This document shows positions 15,224-22,719 of a stretch of 23,498 bases of DNA, in pieces. Numbering within the stretch: the first letter of the stretch is position 1; every line of letters begins with the position of its first letter. The DNA is from a virus. The notes under the pieces were generated by a model that saw only the letters and a list, made by a program, of their open reading frames with translations, did no database searches and had not been told where the DNA came from. Location: positions 1 through 23,498 of the IMG/VR virus record IMGVR_UViG_3300043540_000951, one strand, 5' to 3'. The position numbers and the translations under genes are program-made.

Positions 15224-15691
15224 ATGATGAGAACGACGATTCTGGCCCTCGATCTGGGCACACGCACCGGGTGGGCGCTGCAGCACCTGGACGGCACGAT
15301 CACCAGCGGCACCGAGCAATTCAAACCGCAGCGCTTCGAAGGCGGCGGCATGCGCTTCCTGCGATTCAAGCGCTGGCTCAACGATCTGTACGCGGCGAGC
15401 CAGCACATCAACGCGGTGTTCTTCGAAGAAGTGCGGCGGCACGCGGGTGTGGATGCGGCGCACGCCTATGGCGGCTTCATGGGGCATCTGACCGCATGGT
15501 GCGAGCACCACAACATTCCGTACCAGGGCGTTCCGGTCGGCACGATCAAGAAGCACGCGACCGGCAAGGGCAATGCGAGCAAGGAGGAAATGATCGCGGC
15601 AACGATTAAGCGCGGCTTAAAGGTTGCCGACGACAACGAAGCCGACGCGCTGGCACTGCTCTACTGGGCCATCGAGACGCAGGAGGTGTGA
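15224..15691 (+). CDS. RuvC-like Holliday junction resolvase
   Basis: 155 aa with an RNase H-type fold. ILALDLGTRTGWA gives the first catalytic aspartate (Asp10), AVFFEEV the central glutamate (Glu68 or 69), and DDNEADALALL the C-terminal acidic pair (Glu139, Asp141). This is the order of RuvC-family crossover-junction endonucleases, common in phage replication regions, where they resolve branched DNA before packaging. Two ATG codons in a row (15224, 15227) follow GGAG; the first is used here. The stop is 1 nt from the next gene's ATG. Confidence 0.88.
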   Translation: MMRTTILALDLGTRTGWALQHLDGTITSGTEQFKPQRFEGGGMRFLRFKRWLNDLYAASQHINAVFFEEVRRHAGVDAAHAYGGFMGHLTAWCEHHNIPYQGVPVGTIKKHATGKGNASKEEMIAATIKRGLKVADDNEADALALLYWAIETQEV

Positions 15692-15692
15692 G

Positions 15693-15902
15693 ATGAAGCT
15701 TCCCACACCCACCTACCGTTGTCCTCTGGGCCGCTTGCAGCCCGAGGCCACAGACCTTGAGGTCCTGAAGCAACGGGGTTGGCGCGACCAGCACATCCTG
15801 GTGGTCAACGCTTCCGACGAACGTCTGGACTTCATCGAGCGTGAGATCGTGCGACGCATCGGAGAACGTCTGTACGGACAGGGAGGGGCACGTCGTGGCT
15901 GA
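15693..15902 (+). CDS. Small phage protein of unknown function
   Basis: 69 aa. AGGAGG lies about 6 nt before ATG at 15693, right after the resolvase stop. The sequence has no known motif; the middle reads W-R-D-x-H-I-L-V-V-N and the C-terminus is an amphipathic basic helix (ERLDFIEREIVRRIGERLYG). It overlaps the GTG start of the DUF6362 gene by 8 nt. The strong ribosome site and tight packing support it as real. Function unknown. Confidence 0.75.
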   Translation: MKLPTPTYRCPLGRLQPEATDLEVLKQRGWRDQHILVVNASDERLDFIEREIVRRIGERLYGQGGARRG

Positions 15903-16296
15903 CCGTCGCACTCCCTGGACGATTGAAGACGTGGCGGCACGCTTCGAGGAAGCCGCCACCACAGGACGTCGCCTGCCACCCGTGCGTGTGCAAGGCTACT
16001 TCAACACGTGGCCGGCCTTCGTGCGCAAGGAGTGGGAGGCCTTCGCTGCGAACGAGAAGGTCTACCGCCCCTTCCCACCCAGCCCTGAAGCCATCGACCG
16101 CATGCTAGAGACGATGCTCTGGGTGCAGTGGCTCGATATTGAGCAACGCCACCTGGTGTGGATGCGGGCCAAGCGCTATGGCTGGCGCGACATCACGATC
16201 CGCTTCGCCTGCGACCGCACCACGGCATGGCGGCGTTGGCAGAAGGCACTGCAGACGGTGGCCGATCACCTCAACGGCGCAGTCTTGATGACGTAG
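15895..16296 (+). CDS. DUF6362 family phage protein with HTH
   Basis: 133 aa from GTG at 15895, chosen because GGGAGGGG lies about 7 nt upstream; the open frame extends further left but has no ribosome site. It shows the DUF6362 pattern: WTIEDVAARFEEAATTGRRL, PVRVQGYFNTWPAFVRKEWE, PPSPEAIDRMLETMLW and a terminal HTH-like block, RHLVWMRAKRYGWRDITIRF, CDRTTAWRRWQKAL. The end resembles the DNA-binding part of sigma-like or terminase-small-type proteins, so it probably binds DNA. It is the last gene before a gene-free region and may regulate the later genes, which is inference. Confidence 0.85.
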   Translation: MADRRTPWTIEDVAARFEEAATTGRRLPPVRVQGYFNTWPAFVRKEWEAFAANEKVYRPFPPSPEAIDRMLETMLWVQWLDIEQRHLVWMRAKRYGWRDITIRFACDRTTAWRRWQKALQTVADHLNGAVLMT

Positions 16297-16514
16297 TGAT
16301 TTAGCGTGATTTGGCGGGCATGGCCTGGTGTCAGCGGGAGTCTGCGGCGTCGTGCGGCATTGGCCCCTGCAACAGATTCACCGGTCCGGGGGTAGTATTT
16401 CCGCTATCTTCTGGACAGCGGTGCAGGCAGCGGAGACGGCCCGAGGCAAAACGGGTCCTTCCTGCCGAAACCGCCATGCGGGGGGCGCGAGCGCGGCATT
16501 CGCCTAGCGTCCGA
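16297..16514. other. Gene-free stretch, nothing recognised
   Basis: No ORF with a ribosome site is convincing here. The only regularity is a tandem 10-mer, GTGATTTAGC then GTGATTTGGC, at 16296-16315. No tRNA cloverleaf or clear promoter was found. The remaining part of the gap to 16638 holds the TTTGCAG repeats and a terminator, listed separately. Confidence 0.5.
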
Positions 16515-16549
16515 CTGCAAACCGAGGTTTGCAGGGTTTGCAGTTTGCA
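16515..16549. repeat. TTTGCAG repeat cluster with inverted copy
   Basis: CTGCAAACC (16515-16523) is followed after 2 nt by its exact complement GGTTTGCAG (16526-16534), then a perfect second copy of GGTTTGCAG (16535-16543) and TTTGCA (16544-16549). Inverted plus tandem copies of one 9-mer suggest a protein-binding site or a stem-loop in RNA. Confidence 0.6.
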
Positions 16550-16578
16550 CCCCCGCCCCTGTCCGCACACGTCACGAG

Positions 16579-16614
16579 CCCGCCCACGGCTTTTCGTCGG
16601 CGGGTTTTCTTTTT
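16579..16614 (+). terminator. Rho-independent terminator
   Basis: CCCGCCCACG (16579-16588) and CGTCGGCGGG (16595-16604) form a 10-bp stem with one mismatch around loop GCTTTT, followed by TTTTCTTTTT. It would end transcription of the replication operon before the methyltransferase genes. Confidence 0.85.
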
Positions 16615-16616
16615 GG

Positions 16617-16646
16617 CTGCGCCGAAACGGCGCTGCGCTTGTCTTC
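16617..16646 (-). repeat. Doubtful, degenerate third copy of the dispersed repeat
   Basis: CGAAAC then CGCTGCGCT, GT and TT match 19548-19569 in order, with several mismatches. It includes the perfect hairpin GCGCCG-AAA-CGGCGC (16619-16633) just before the methyltransferase start. The similarity could be chance in G+C-rich DNA. Confidence 0.25.
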
Positions 16647-18069
16647 CGAGGAACCGATTCTGAACACGCTCAACGTCGAATACCGCAAGGTCGAGACGCT
16701 GATTCCCTACGCGCGCAATCCGCGCACGCACAGCGAGACGCAGGTCGCCAAGATCGCGGCCAGCATCGTCGAGTACGGCTGGACCAGCCCGATCCTCGTC
16801 GATGGCGACAACGGCATCATCGCGGGCCACGGGCGGCTCGCGGCCGCGCGCAAGTTGGGACTCGCGGAAGTGCCGGTGATCGAACTGGCGCACCTCACGC
16901 CGACGCAAAAGCGCGCGCTCGTCCTGGCCGACAACCGTCTCGCGCTCGAGGCGGGCTGGGACGAGGAACTGTTGGCGCTCGAACTGGCCGAGCTGTCCGA
17001 TGCCGGCTACGACATCGCGTTGACCGGCTTCGACGATGGAGAGATCGAAGCTTTCCTGTCGGAGGCGCAGCCGCACGAGGACACCAGCGCCGAGGCCGAC
17101 GCCGGCGAGGACGATACGACCGACGATGTGCCCGACGCACCCGTCGTTCCGGTCTCGTGCCCAGGCGACGTGTGGTGCCTCGGATCGCATCGACTGATCT
17201 GCGGAGACGCCACCGATCCGGCCGTGGTCGCAGCGCTCATGCGGGGCGAGCGGGCGAAGCTCTGCTTCACCTCGCCGCCGTACGGCAACCAGCGTGACTA
17301 CACCACCGGCGGCATCGCCGACTGGGACGCGCTGATGCGCGGTGTATTCGGCCATCTGCCGATGGCCGAGGACGGACAGGTGCTGGTCAATCTCGGACTG
17401 ATCCACCGCGACAACGAGGTGATTCCGTATTGGGATGCGTGGCTCGGCTGGATGCGCACCCAGGGCTGGCGGCGCTTTGCCTGGTACGTCTGGGACCAGG
17501 GACCCGGCATGCCGGGCGACTGGGCGGGACGACTCGCACCGAGCTTCGAGTTCATCTTCCATTTCAACCGTCAGAGCCGCAAGCCCAACAAGATCGTCCC
17601 GTGCAAACACGCGGGCCAGGACAGCCATCTGCGGGCAGACGGATCGTCCACGGCGATGCGCAACAAGGATGGCGAGGTGGGCGGCTGGACCCACGCGGGC
17701 CTGCCCACGCAGGACACGCGCATCCCCGACTCGGTGATCCGCGTGATGCGCCACAAGGGCAAGATCGGCAAGGGCATCGACCACCCGGCCGTGTTTCCGG
17801 TGGCCCTGCCGCGGTTCGTCATGGAGGCGTACTCGGACGAAGACGATGTGGTGTTCGAGCCCTTCGGCGGCAGCGGCACGACGATGCTCGCCGCCGAGCG
17901 CACCGGCCGCGTGTGCCGCAGCGTCGAGATCGCGCCCGAGTACGTCGATGTCGCGATCAAGCGCTTCCAGCAAAACCATCCGGACGTGGCGGTGACGCTG
18001 CTTGCCTCCGGCCAGTCCTTCACCGAGGTGGCGGCCGAGCGTCGGCGCGAAGCGGAGCTGGCCGCATGA
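16639..18069 (+). CDS. ParB-N/DNA methyltransferase fusion, SPPY type (probable N4-cytosine)
   Basis: 476 aa. Residues 12-140 are a ParB/Srx-like domain (LIPYARNPRTHSE, IIAGHGRLAAARKLG, LADNRL). The methyltransferase domain follows, with motif IV TSPPYG at 211-216 and motif I FEPFGGSGTT at 406-415; motif IV before motif I places it in the beta class. SPPY is typical of N4-cytosine enzymes. It would methylate phage or host DNA, probably against restriction. The start is uncertain: TTG at 16639 has no ribosome site, while in-frame CTG at 16660 follows GAGGAA by 7 nt and gives MNTLNVEYR. The stop overlaps the start of a paralogous second methyltransferase. A terminator and repeats lie upstream, so it has its own transcription unit or depends on antitermination. 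Confidence 0.9.
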   Translation: MSSEEPILNTLNVEYRKVETLIPYARNPRTHSETQVAKIAASIVEYGWTSPILVDGDNGIIAGHGRLAAARKLGLAEVPVIELAHLTPTQKRALVLADNRLALEAGWDEELLALELAELSDAGYDIALTGFDDGEIEAFLSEAQPHEDTSAEADAGEDDTTDDVPDAPVVPVSCPGDVWCLGSHRLICGDATDPAVVAALMRGERAKLCFTSPPYGNQRDYTTGGIADWDALMRGVFGHLPMAEDGQVLVNLGLIHRDNEVIPYWDAWLGWMRTQGWRRFAWYVWDQGPGMPGDWAGRLAPSFEFIFHFNRQSRKPNKIVPCKHAGQDSHLRADGSSTAMRNKDGEVGGWTHAGLPTQDTRIPDSVIRVMRHKGKIGKGIDHPAVFPVALPRFVMEAYSDEDDVVFEPFGGSGTTMLAAERTGRVCRSVEIAPEYVDVAIKRFQQNHPDVAVTLLASGQSFTEVAAERRREAELAA

Positions 18070-19331
18070 CCAACTCCTGGCTTGCCGACAAGATCGAGCA
18101 GTGGCCGACCGCCAAGCTCGTCCCCTACGCCCGCAATGCGCGGACGCACTCGGACGTGCAGATCGCGCAGATCGCCGCCTCGATTGCCGAGTTCGGATTC
18201 ACCAATCCGATCCTCGCCGGCAGCGATGGCGTGATCGTTGCCGGTCATGGGCGCCTTGCCGCCGCGCAGAAGTTGGGGCTCGATGTCGTGCCGGTGGTCG
18301 TGCTCGATCACCTCACCCCAACCCAGCGGCGCGCACTGGTGATCGCGGACAACCGGATCGCCGAGAACGCCGGATGGGACGATGCGTTGCTGCGCGTCGA
18401 ACTGGAAGCACTCCAGGACGAGGGCTTCGACCTGGATCTGACCGGCTTCGATGCCGACGCGCTGGCCGATCTGCTGACAGGCGACGAGCCCGCCAACGAG
18501 GGGCAGACCGACGACGACGCGGTGCCGGAGGTCAGCGAGACGCCGGTATCACGGCCGGGCGACGTCTGGCTGCTCGGCCCGCACCGCCTGTTGTGCGGCG
18601 ATGCGACCGTGGCCGACAGCTACGCGCGCCTGCTCGCAGGCGATCCGGCGGACATGGTGTTCACCGATCCGCCGTACAACGTGAACTACGCGAACTCCGC
18701 CCGCGACAAGATGCGCGGCAAGGATCGCGCGATCCTGAACGACAACCTGGGCGACGGTTTCCACGACTTCCTGCTGGCGGCGCTGACGCCGACGGTCGCG
18801 AACTGCCGGGGCGCGATCTACGTGGCGATGTCGTCGAGCGAACTGGACACGCTGCAGGCGGCCTTCCGTGCCGCTGGCGGGCACTGGTCGACGTTCATCA
18901 TCTGGGCCAAGAACACCTTCACGCTGGGGCGCGCCGACTACCAGCGCCAGTACGAGCCGATCCTCTACGGCTGGCCCGAGGGCGCGCAGCGCCACTGGTG
19001 CGGCGACCGCGACCAGGGCGATGTGTGGCAAATCAAGAAGCCGCAGCGCAATGACCTCCACCCGACGATGAAGCCAGTGGAACTGGTCGAGCGGGCCATC
19101 CGCAACTCCAGTCGCCCCGGTGCCGTGGTGCTCGACCCCTTTGGCGGTTCCGGCACCACGCTGATCGCGGCCGAGAAGGCAGGACGCGTCGCGCGACTGA
19201 TCGAGCTCGACCCGAAGTATGTCGATGTGATCGTGCGCCGCTGGCAGGACTGGACCGGCAAGCAGGCCACCCGCGAGGCGGATGGCCTGGCGTTTGATCA
19301 GGCGGCTACGTCTTCCGCGACGATCCTGTAG
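18066..19331 (+). CDS. ParB-N/DNA methyltransferase fusion, DPPY type (probable N6-adenine)
   Basis: 421 aa, ATG overlapping the previous stop (ATGA). The ParB-like domain (about 15-137) is clearly paralogous to that of the preceding protein (PYARNARTHSD, IVAGHGRLAAAQKLG, HLTPTQRRALVIADNR). The catalytic domain has motif IV TDPPYN at 200-205 and motif I DPFGGSGTT at 357-365, the beta-class order. DPPY indicates N6-adenine, unlike its neighbour. The role of the ParB-like part is unknown; it may bind DNA or nucleotide. The 3' end overlaps the oppositely oriented DUF3489 gene by 34 nt. The open frame left of 18066 is a shadow of the first methyltransferase. Confidence 0.92.
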   Translation: MTNSWLADKIEQWPTAKLVPYARNARTHSDVQIAQIAASIAEFGFTNPILAGSDGVIVAGHGRLAAAQKLGLDVVPVVVLDHLTPTQRRALVIADNRIAENAGWDDALLRVELEALQDEGFDLDLTGFDADALADLLTGDEPANEGQTDDDAVPEVSETPVSRPGDVWLLGPHRLLCGDATVADSYARLLAGDPADMVFTDPPYNVNYANSARDKMRGKDRAILNDNLGDGFHDFLLAALTPTVANCRGAIYVAMSSSELDTLQAAFRAAGGHWSTFIIWAKNTFTLGRADYQRQYEPILYGWPEGAQRHWCGDRDQGDVWQIKKPQRNDLHPTMKPVELVERAIRNSSRPGAVVLDPFGGSGTTLIAAEKAGRVARLIELDPKYVDVIVRRWQDWTGKQATREADGLAFDQAATSSATIL

Positions 19332-19888
19332 ACGCGCTCGCCGCCGTCAAGCTTCTCGGAGACGAGGACCAGCCCGAGCTTCTTCTTGAAGGCCCCGGCG
19401 AAGGTGCCGCGCACCGTGTGCGCTTGCCAGCCTGTGGCTTCGCAGATCTGGCGCACCGTTGCGCCCTCCGGGCGCTTGAGCATGCGGATGACCTCGGCCT
19501 GCTTGCTGTTTTGCCGGATGCTGCGCACCCTCTCGGCTTCGCCTCGCGAAACTTCGCTGCGCTCGTTTTCGCGCGTGCGGGGCTTGGCGTCGGAGCGCCG
19601 TTGCGCCCAGGTCGCCTCGGCGGCGGAGACGGCCGCCTCCAGTTCCTCATCCGGTTCCACCGGAGCGGGGGCGGGCCGGGGACAACCCATCGCGTCGTAG
19701 CCTTCGGCGGCGACGAACCAGTCGGCACCAATGGATGTGATCAGCGCGCGTCTGAAAAGGCCGTCCAGCACCTTCTTGCGGGCGCCGCCTTTGACGTTGT
19801 CGGGGAACCAGACGATCTTGCCGTCGGTGTGTTCGATGGCATAGGCCAGGATTGCATGCTGGGCGGGGGTCAGTTGGATGGTGGTCAT
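19298..19888 (-). CDS. DUF3489 family protein carrying an in-frame repeat insertion
   Basis: 196 aa on the minus strand, with AAGGAGC about 6 nt before ATG. The C-terminal 70 residues match DUF3489: SKQAEVIRMLKRPEGATVRQ, ICEATGWQAHTVRGTFAGAF, KKKLGL and VYRI, an HTH-like domain. The N-terminal 65 residues (LTPAQHAILAYAIEH, GLFRRALI) form a second small domain. The linker (about 66-127) is low-complexity, and residues 107-120 (ENERSEVSRGEAER) are encoded by copy B of the dispersed repeat. It is the only leftward gene in the phage part and converges on the methyltransferase, overlapping it by 34 nt, so it looks like a separately expressed accessory gene, perhaps active in lysogeny. Function unknown. 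Confidence 0.88.
   Translation of the reverse strand: MTTIQLTPAQHAILAYAIEHTDGKIVWFPDNVKGGARKKVLDGLFRRALITSIGADWFVAAEGYDAMGCPRPAPAPVEPDEELEAAVSAAEATWAQRRSDAKPRTRENERSEVSRGEAERVRSIRQNSKQAEVIRMLKRPEGATVRQICEATGWQAHTVRGTFAGAFKKKLGLVLVSEKLDGGERVYRIVAEDVAA
19531..19569 (-). repeat. Dispersed short repeat, copy B, in frame inside the DUF3489 gene
   Basis: Complement of copy A with core AGCGAAGTTTCGCGA identical. It is read in frame as part of the DUF3489 linker without breaking the ORF, which resembles palindromic peptide-coding elements known from Rickettsia (RPE). Confidence 0.6.
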
Positions 19889-19998
19889 CGCTTGCTCCTT
19901 GCGTGGGTTGATCGGGTGACGTGATGAACGCGCTGTTTCCGATGGAAGCCAAGCGAATGCCGCGAAGAAGTTGAACGAATCAGCCGATTGATCAGTGA

Positions 19999-20535
19999 AT
20001 GGGAATCTCGATCCGCGCCTATGCGCGCCACCGTGGCGTGACCGATACAGCCGTGCACAAGGCGATCCGCGCGGGGCGCATCACGCCGGAGGCTGACGGC
20101 ACCATCGATCCAGAGAAGGCCGACCGCGAATGGGCCCGCAACTCGGAACCGCCCAAGACCGGCACCAGCACGAAGGCGCCGAAGGTCGCCGTGCCCGACG
20201 CACCGGCTATGGGGAGTGAGGGCCCGGCGGCCCTGCCAACGGGTGGCGCTTCGCTGCTGCAGGCGCGTACAGTCAACGAGGTGGTGAAGGCGCAGACGAA
20301 CAAAGTACGCCTCGCCCGCCTCAAGGGGGAGCTGGTCGACCGCAATCAAGCCATCGCCCACGTGTTCAAGCTCGCGCGAGCCGAGCGCGATGCGTGGCTC
20401 AACTGGCCGGCGCGCATTTCGGCGCAGATGGCGGCTCGGCTTGGCGTTGATCCGCACACGATGCACGTCGCGCTGGAGGCCGCCGTGCGCGAGCATCTGC
20501 AGGAGCTGGGCGAGTTGCGCCCGCGGGTGGACTGA
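19999..20535 (+). CDS. Terminase small subunit (Nu1-like)
   Basis: 178 aa. The N-terminus is an HTH: ISIRAYARHRGVTDTAVHKA, IRAGRITPE, as in Nu1-type small terminases. An Ala/Pro/Ser linker follows (about 50-88), then a helical oligomerisation and large-subunit-binding region (ARTVNEVVKAQTNKVRLARL, DRNQAIAHVFKLARAERDAW). It would recognise the packaging site and recruit the large subunit encoded next, whose ATG overlaps the stop (TGATG). No strong ribosome site precedes ATG at 19999; GTG at 19995 is out of frame. The 110-bp gap from the DUF3489 start is the divergent promoter space, with no motif I can assign. Its place immediately before a GpA-type gene makes the assignment firm. Confidence 0.85.
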   Translation: MGISIRAYARHRGVTDTAVHKAIRAGRITPEADGTIDPEKADREWARNSEPPKTGTSTKAPKVAVPDAPAMGSEGPAALPTGGASLLQARTVNEVVKAQTNKVRLARLKGELVDRNQAIAHVFKLARAERDAWLNWPARISAQMAARLGVDPHTMHVALEAAVREHLQELGELRPRVD

Positions 20536-22505
20536 TGGACTTCGCGTATGAAGGCGCTGCCGAAATCGAGCGCGCATGGCGCGAGGGTCTGACGCCCGAT
20601 CCCCTGCTCACTGTTTCCGAGTGGTCGGACCGACATCGGGTGCTCTCCAGCAAGGCCTCGGCCGAGCCAGGCCGCTGGCGCACCAGCCGCACGCCGTATC
20701 TCAAGGCGATCATGGACTGCCTGTCCCCGACTTCGCCGGTCGAGCGTGTGGTGTTCATGAAGGCGGCGCAGCTCGGCGCGACCGAGATGGGCTCGAACTG
20801 GATCGGCTACGTGATCCACCACGCGCCGGGGCCGATGATGGCGGTGTGGCCGACGGTGGAGATGGCTAAGCGCAACTCCAAGCAGCGCATCGATCCGCTG
20901 ATCGAGGAGTCGCCCGCTCTGCTCGAACTGATCGCTCCGGCCCGTTCACGCGACTCCGGCAACACCATCCTCGCCAAGGAGTTCCGTGGCGGTGTGCTCG
21001 TAATGACGGGCGCGAACAGCGCCGTGGGCCTGCGCTCGATGCCGGTGCGCTACCTGTTCCTCGACGAGGTCGACGGCTACCCGCTCGACGTCGAGGGAGA
21101 AGGCGATGCGATCTCGCTGGCGGAAGCGCGCACGCGCACCTTCGCGCGGCGCAAGATCTTCATCGTCTCGACGCCTACGATCTCGGGGGCGTCAGCGATC
21201 GAGCGCGAGTACGAGGCCAGCGATCAGCGCCGCTACTTCGTGCCGTGCCCGCACTGCTCGCACCGGCAGTGGCTGCGCTTCGAGCAGTTGCGCTGGGACA
21301 AGGGGCAGCCGGAGACAGCGGCCTATGTCTGCGAATCCTGCGACACGGCGATTGCCGAGCACCACAAGACGTGGATGCTGGAGCACGGAGAGTGGCGCGC
21401 GATGGCACCCGAGAACGGCGCCAGGACGGCGGGCTTCCACCTGTCCTCGCTCTACAGCCCGGTCGGCTGGCGCAGCTGGCGCGACATCGCGGCTGCCTGG
21501 GAGAACGCGGTCAGCAAGGAGTCCGGCTCGGCCGCCGCGATCAAGACCTTCAAGAATACCGAGCTCGGCGAAACGTGGGTCGAGGAAGGCGAAACGCCCG
21601 ACTGGCAGCGGCTGATCGAGCGCCGCGAGGATTACCGGATCGGATCGGTGCCACGGGGCGGCCTGTTGCTTGTCGGCGGCGCCGACGTGCAGAAGGATCG
21701 CATCGAAGTGTCCATCTGGGCCTTCGGGCGCGGCAAGGAATCCTGGCTCGTCGAGCACCGCGTGCTGATGGGCGACACGGCGCGCGATACGGTGTGGAAG
21801 CGCCTCGGTGAGCTGATCGCCGACACCTGGACCCACGAGTCGGGAGCCGCGATGCCCTTGGCCCGGTTCGCGCTCGACACCGGCTTCGCCACGCAAGAGG
21901 CCTACGCCTTCGTGCGTGCCTGCCGCGATCCGCGCGTGATGGCGGTCAAGGGTGTGCCGCGCGGCGCGGCGCTGATCGGGACGCCGACGGCGGTCGATGT
22001 CTCCCAAGCGGGCAAGAAGCTGCGCCGGGGCATCAAGGTCTTTGCGGTCGCCGTCGGCATCGCCAAGCTCGAGCTCTACAACAACCTGCGCAAGAGCGCG
22101 CTGGTGGCCGAGGATGGCACTACCGTGGCTTACCCGGCCGGCTTCGTCCATCTGCCGAAGATCGACGCGGAGTTCATCCAGCAGCTCTGCGCCGAGCAAC
22201 TGATCACGCGCCGCGACCGCAACGGCTTCCCGGTGCGCGAGTGGCAGAAGATGCGCGAGCGCAACGAATCGCTCGACTGCTACGTGTACGCCCGCGCGGC
22301 TGCAGCGGCGGCGGGACTGGATCGCTTCGAGGAGCGCCACTGGCGCGAACTGGAGCGACAACTCGGGATGGAACGGCCGCCGGATGAGCCGTCCCCGCCA
22401 CAGCCATTGAACCTGGACGAGGCCACCCACAGCGGTGGCCTCGTCGTTTCCGACATCCGCAAAACCGGCCGCCGCGTGATCAAGAGCCGCTGGCTGTCCC
22501 GATGA
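20535..22505 (+). CDS. Terminase large subunit, GpA family
   Basis: 656 aa, close to lambda GpA length. The ATPase has an atypical Walker A region, KAAQLGATEMG (76-86), and Walker B YLFLDEVD (173-180). A zinc pair CPHC (238-241) and CESC (266-269) follows, typical of GpA. The nuclease domain starts near 375 with GGADVQKDRIEVSIW, and ALDTGFATQEAYAF follows. The protein cuts concatemers and drives DNA into the head through the portal. It lies between the small subunit and gpW/portal genes, in lambda order. A perfect 12-bp hairpin is coded near the 3' end (22416-22445), in the poorly conserved tail. The stop is 7 nt before the joining-protein ATG. Confidence 0.95.
   Translation: MDFAYEGAAEIERAWREGLTPDPLLTVSEWSDRHRVLSSKASAEPGRWRTSRTPYLKAIMDCLSPTSPVERVVFMKAAQLGATEMGSNWIGYVIHHAPGPMMAVWPTVEMAKRNSKQRIDPLIEESPALLELIAPARSRDSGNTILAKEFRGGVLVMTGANSAVGLRSMPVRYLFLDEVDGYPLDVEGEGDAISLAEARTRTFARRKIFIVSTPTISGASAIEREYEASDQRRYFVPCPHCSHRQWLRFEQLRWDKGQPETAAYVCESCDTAIAEHHKTWMLEHGEWRAMAPENGARTAGFHLSSLYSPVGWRSWRDIAAAWENAVSKESGSAAAIKTFKNTELGETWVEEGETPDWQRLIERREDYRIGSVPRGGLLLVGGADVQKDRIEVSIWAFGRGKESWLVEHRVLMGDTARDTVWKRLGELIADTWTHESGAAMPLARFALDTGFATQEAYAFVRACRDPRVMAVKGVPRGAALIGTPTAVDVSQAGKKLRRGIKVFAVAVGIAKLELYNNLRKSALVAEDGTTVAYPAGFVHLPKIDAEFIQQLCAEQLITRRDRNGFPVREWQKMRERNESLDCYVYARAAAAAAGLDRFEERHWRELERQLGMERPPDEPSPPQPLNLDEATHSGGLVVSDIRKTGRRVIKSRWLSR
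22416..22445 (+). other. Perfect 12-bp stem-loop inside the terminase gene
   Basis: GACGAGGCCACC (22416-22427) and GGTGGCCTCGTC (22434-22445) pair perfectly around loop CACAGC, then GTTTCC. It lies about 60 nt before the terminase stop. The T-run is too short for a standard terminator; it could slow transcription or protect mRNA. Confidence 0.6.
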
Positions 22506-22512
22506 GGAATCC

Positions 22513-22719
22513 ATGACCTACACCACCACCCAGCTCGACGCGCTCAAGCGCGCCCTAGGCAGCGGCGAGCGCCGCGTCACCTTCGGCGACAAGACGGTCG
22601 AGTACCGCTCGGTCGAGGAGTTGCAGGCCGCGATCCGCACCGTCGAAGCCGAGCTTGCGCGCAATGCAGGCGAGAGCCCGACGCGTCAGATCCGGGTCAC
22701 CACCTCGAAGGGATTCTGA
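22513..22719 (+). CDS. Head-tail joining protein, gpW-like
   Basis: 68 aa, the usual size for gpW. MTYTTTQLDALKRALGSGER is the first helix, followed by a short beta hairpin (VTFGDKTVEYRS) and a second helix, VEELQAAIRTVEAEL, the gpW alpha/beta/alpha layout. It would stabilise the packaged head and create the tail-docking site. GAGGAA lies about 5 nt before ATG. The stop shares one base with the portal ATG, and gene order terminase-W-portal is as in lambda. Confidence 0.88.
   Translation: MTYTTTQLDALKRALGSGERRVTFGDKTVEYRSVEELQAAIRTVEAELARNAGESPTRQIRVTTSKGF

Noticed and set aside
16297-16638. tRNA or small RNA gene in the gap
   Set aside because: No cloverleaf or CCA end could be formed; only the repeats and the terminator are supported.
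19924-19974. 16-codon ORF between DUF3489 and the terminase
   Set aside because: It has no good ribosome site and no recognisable sequence, and is too short to support.
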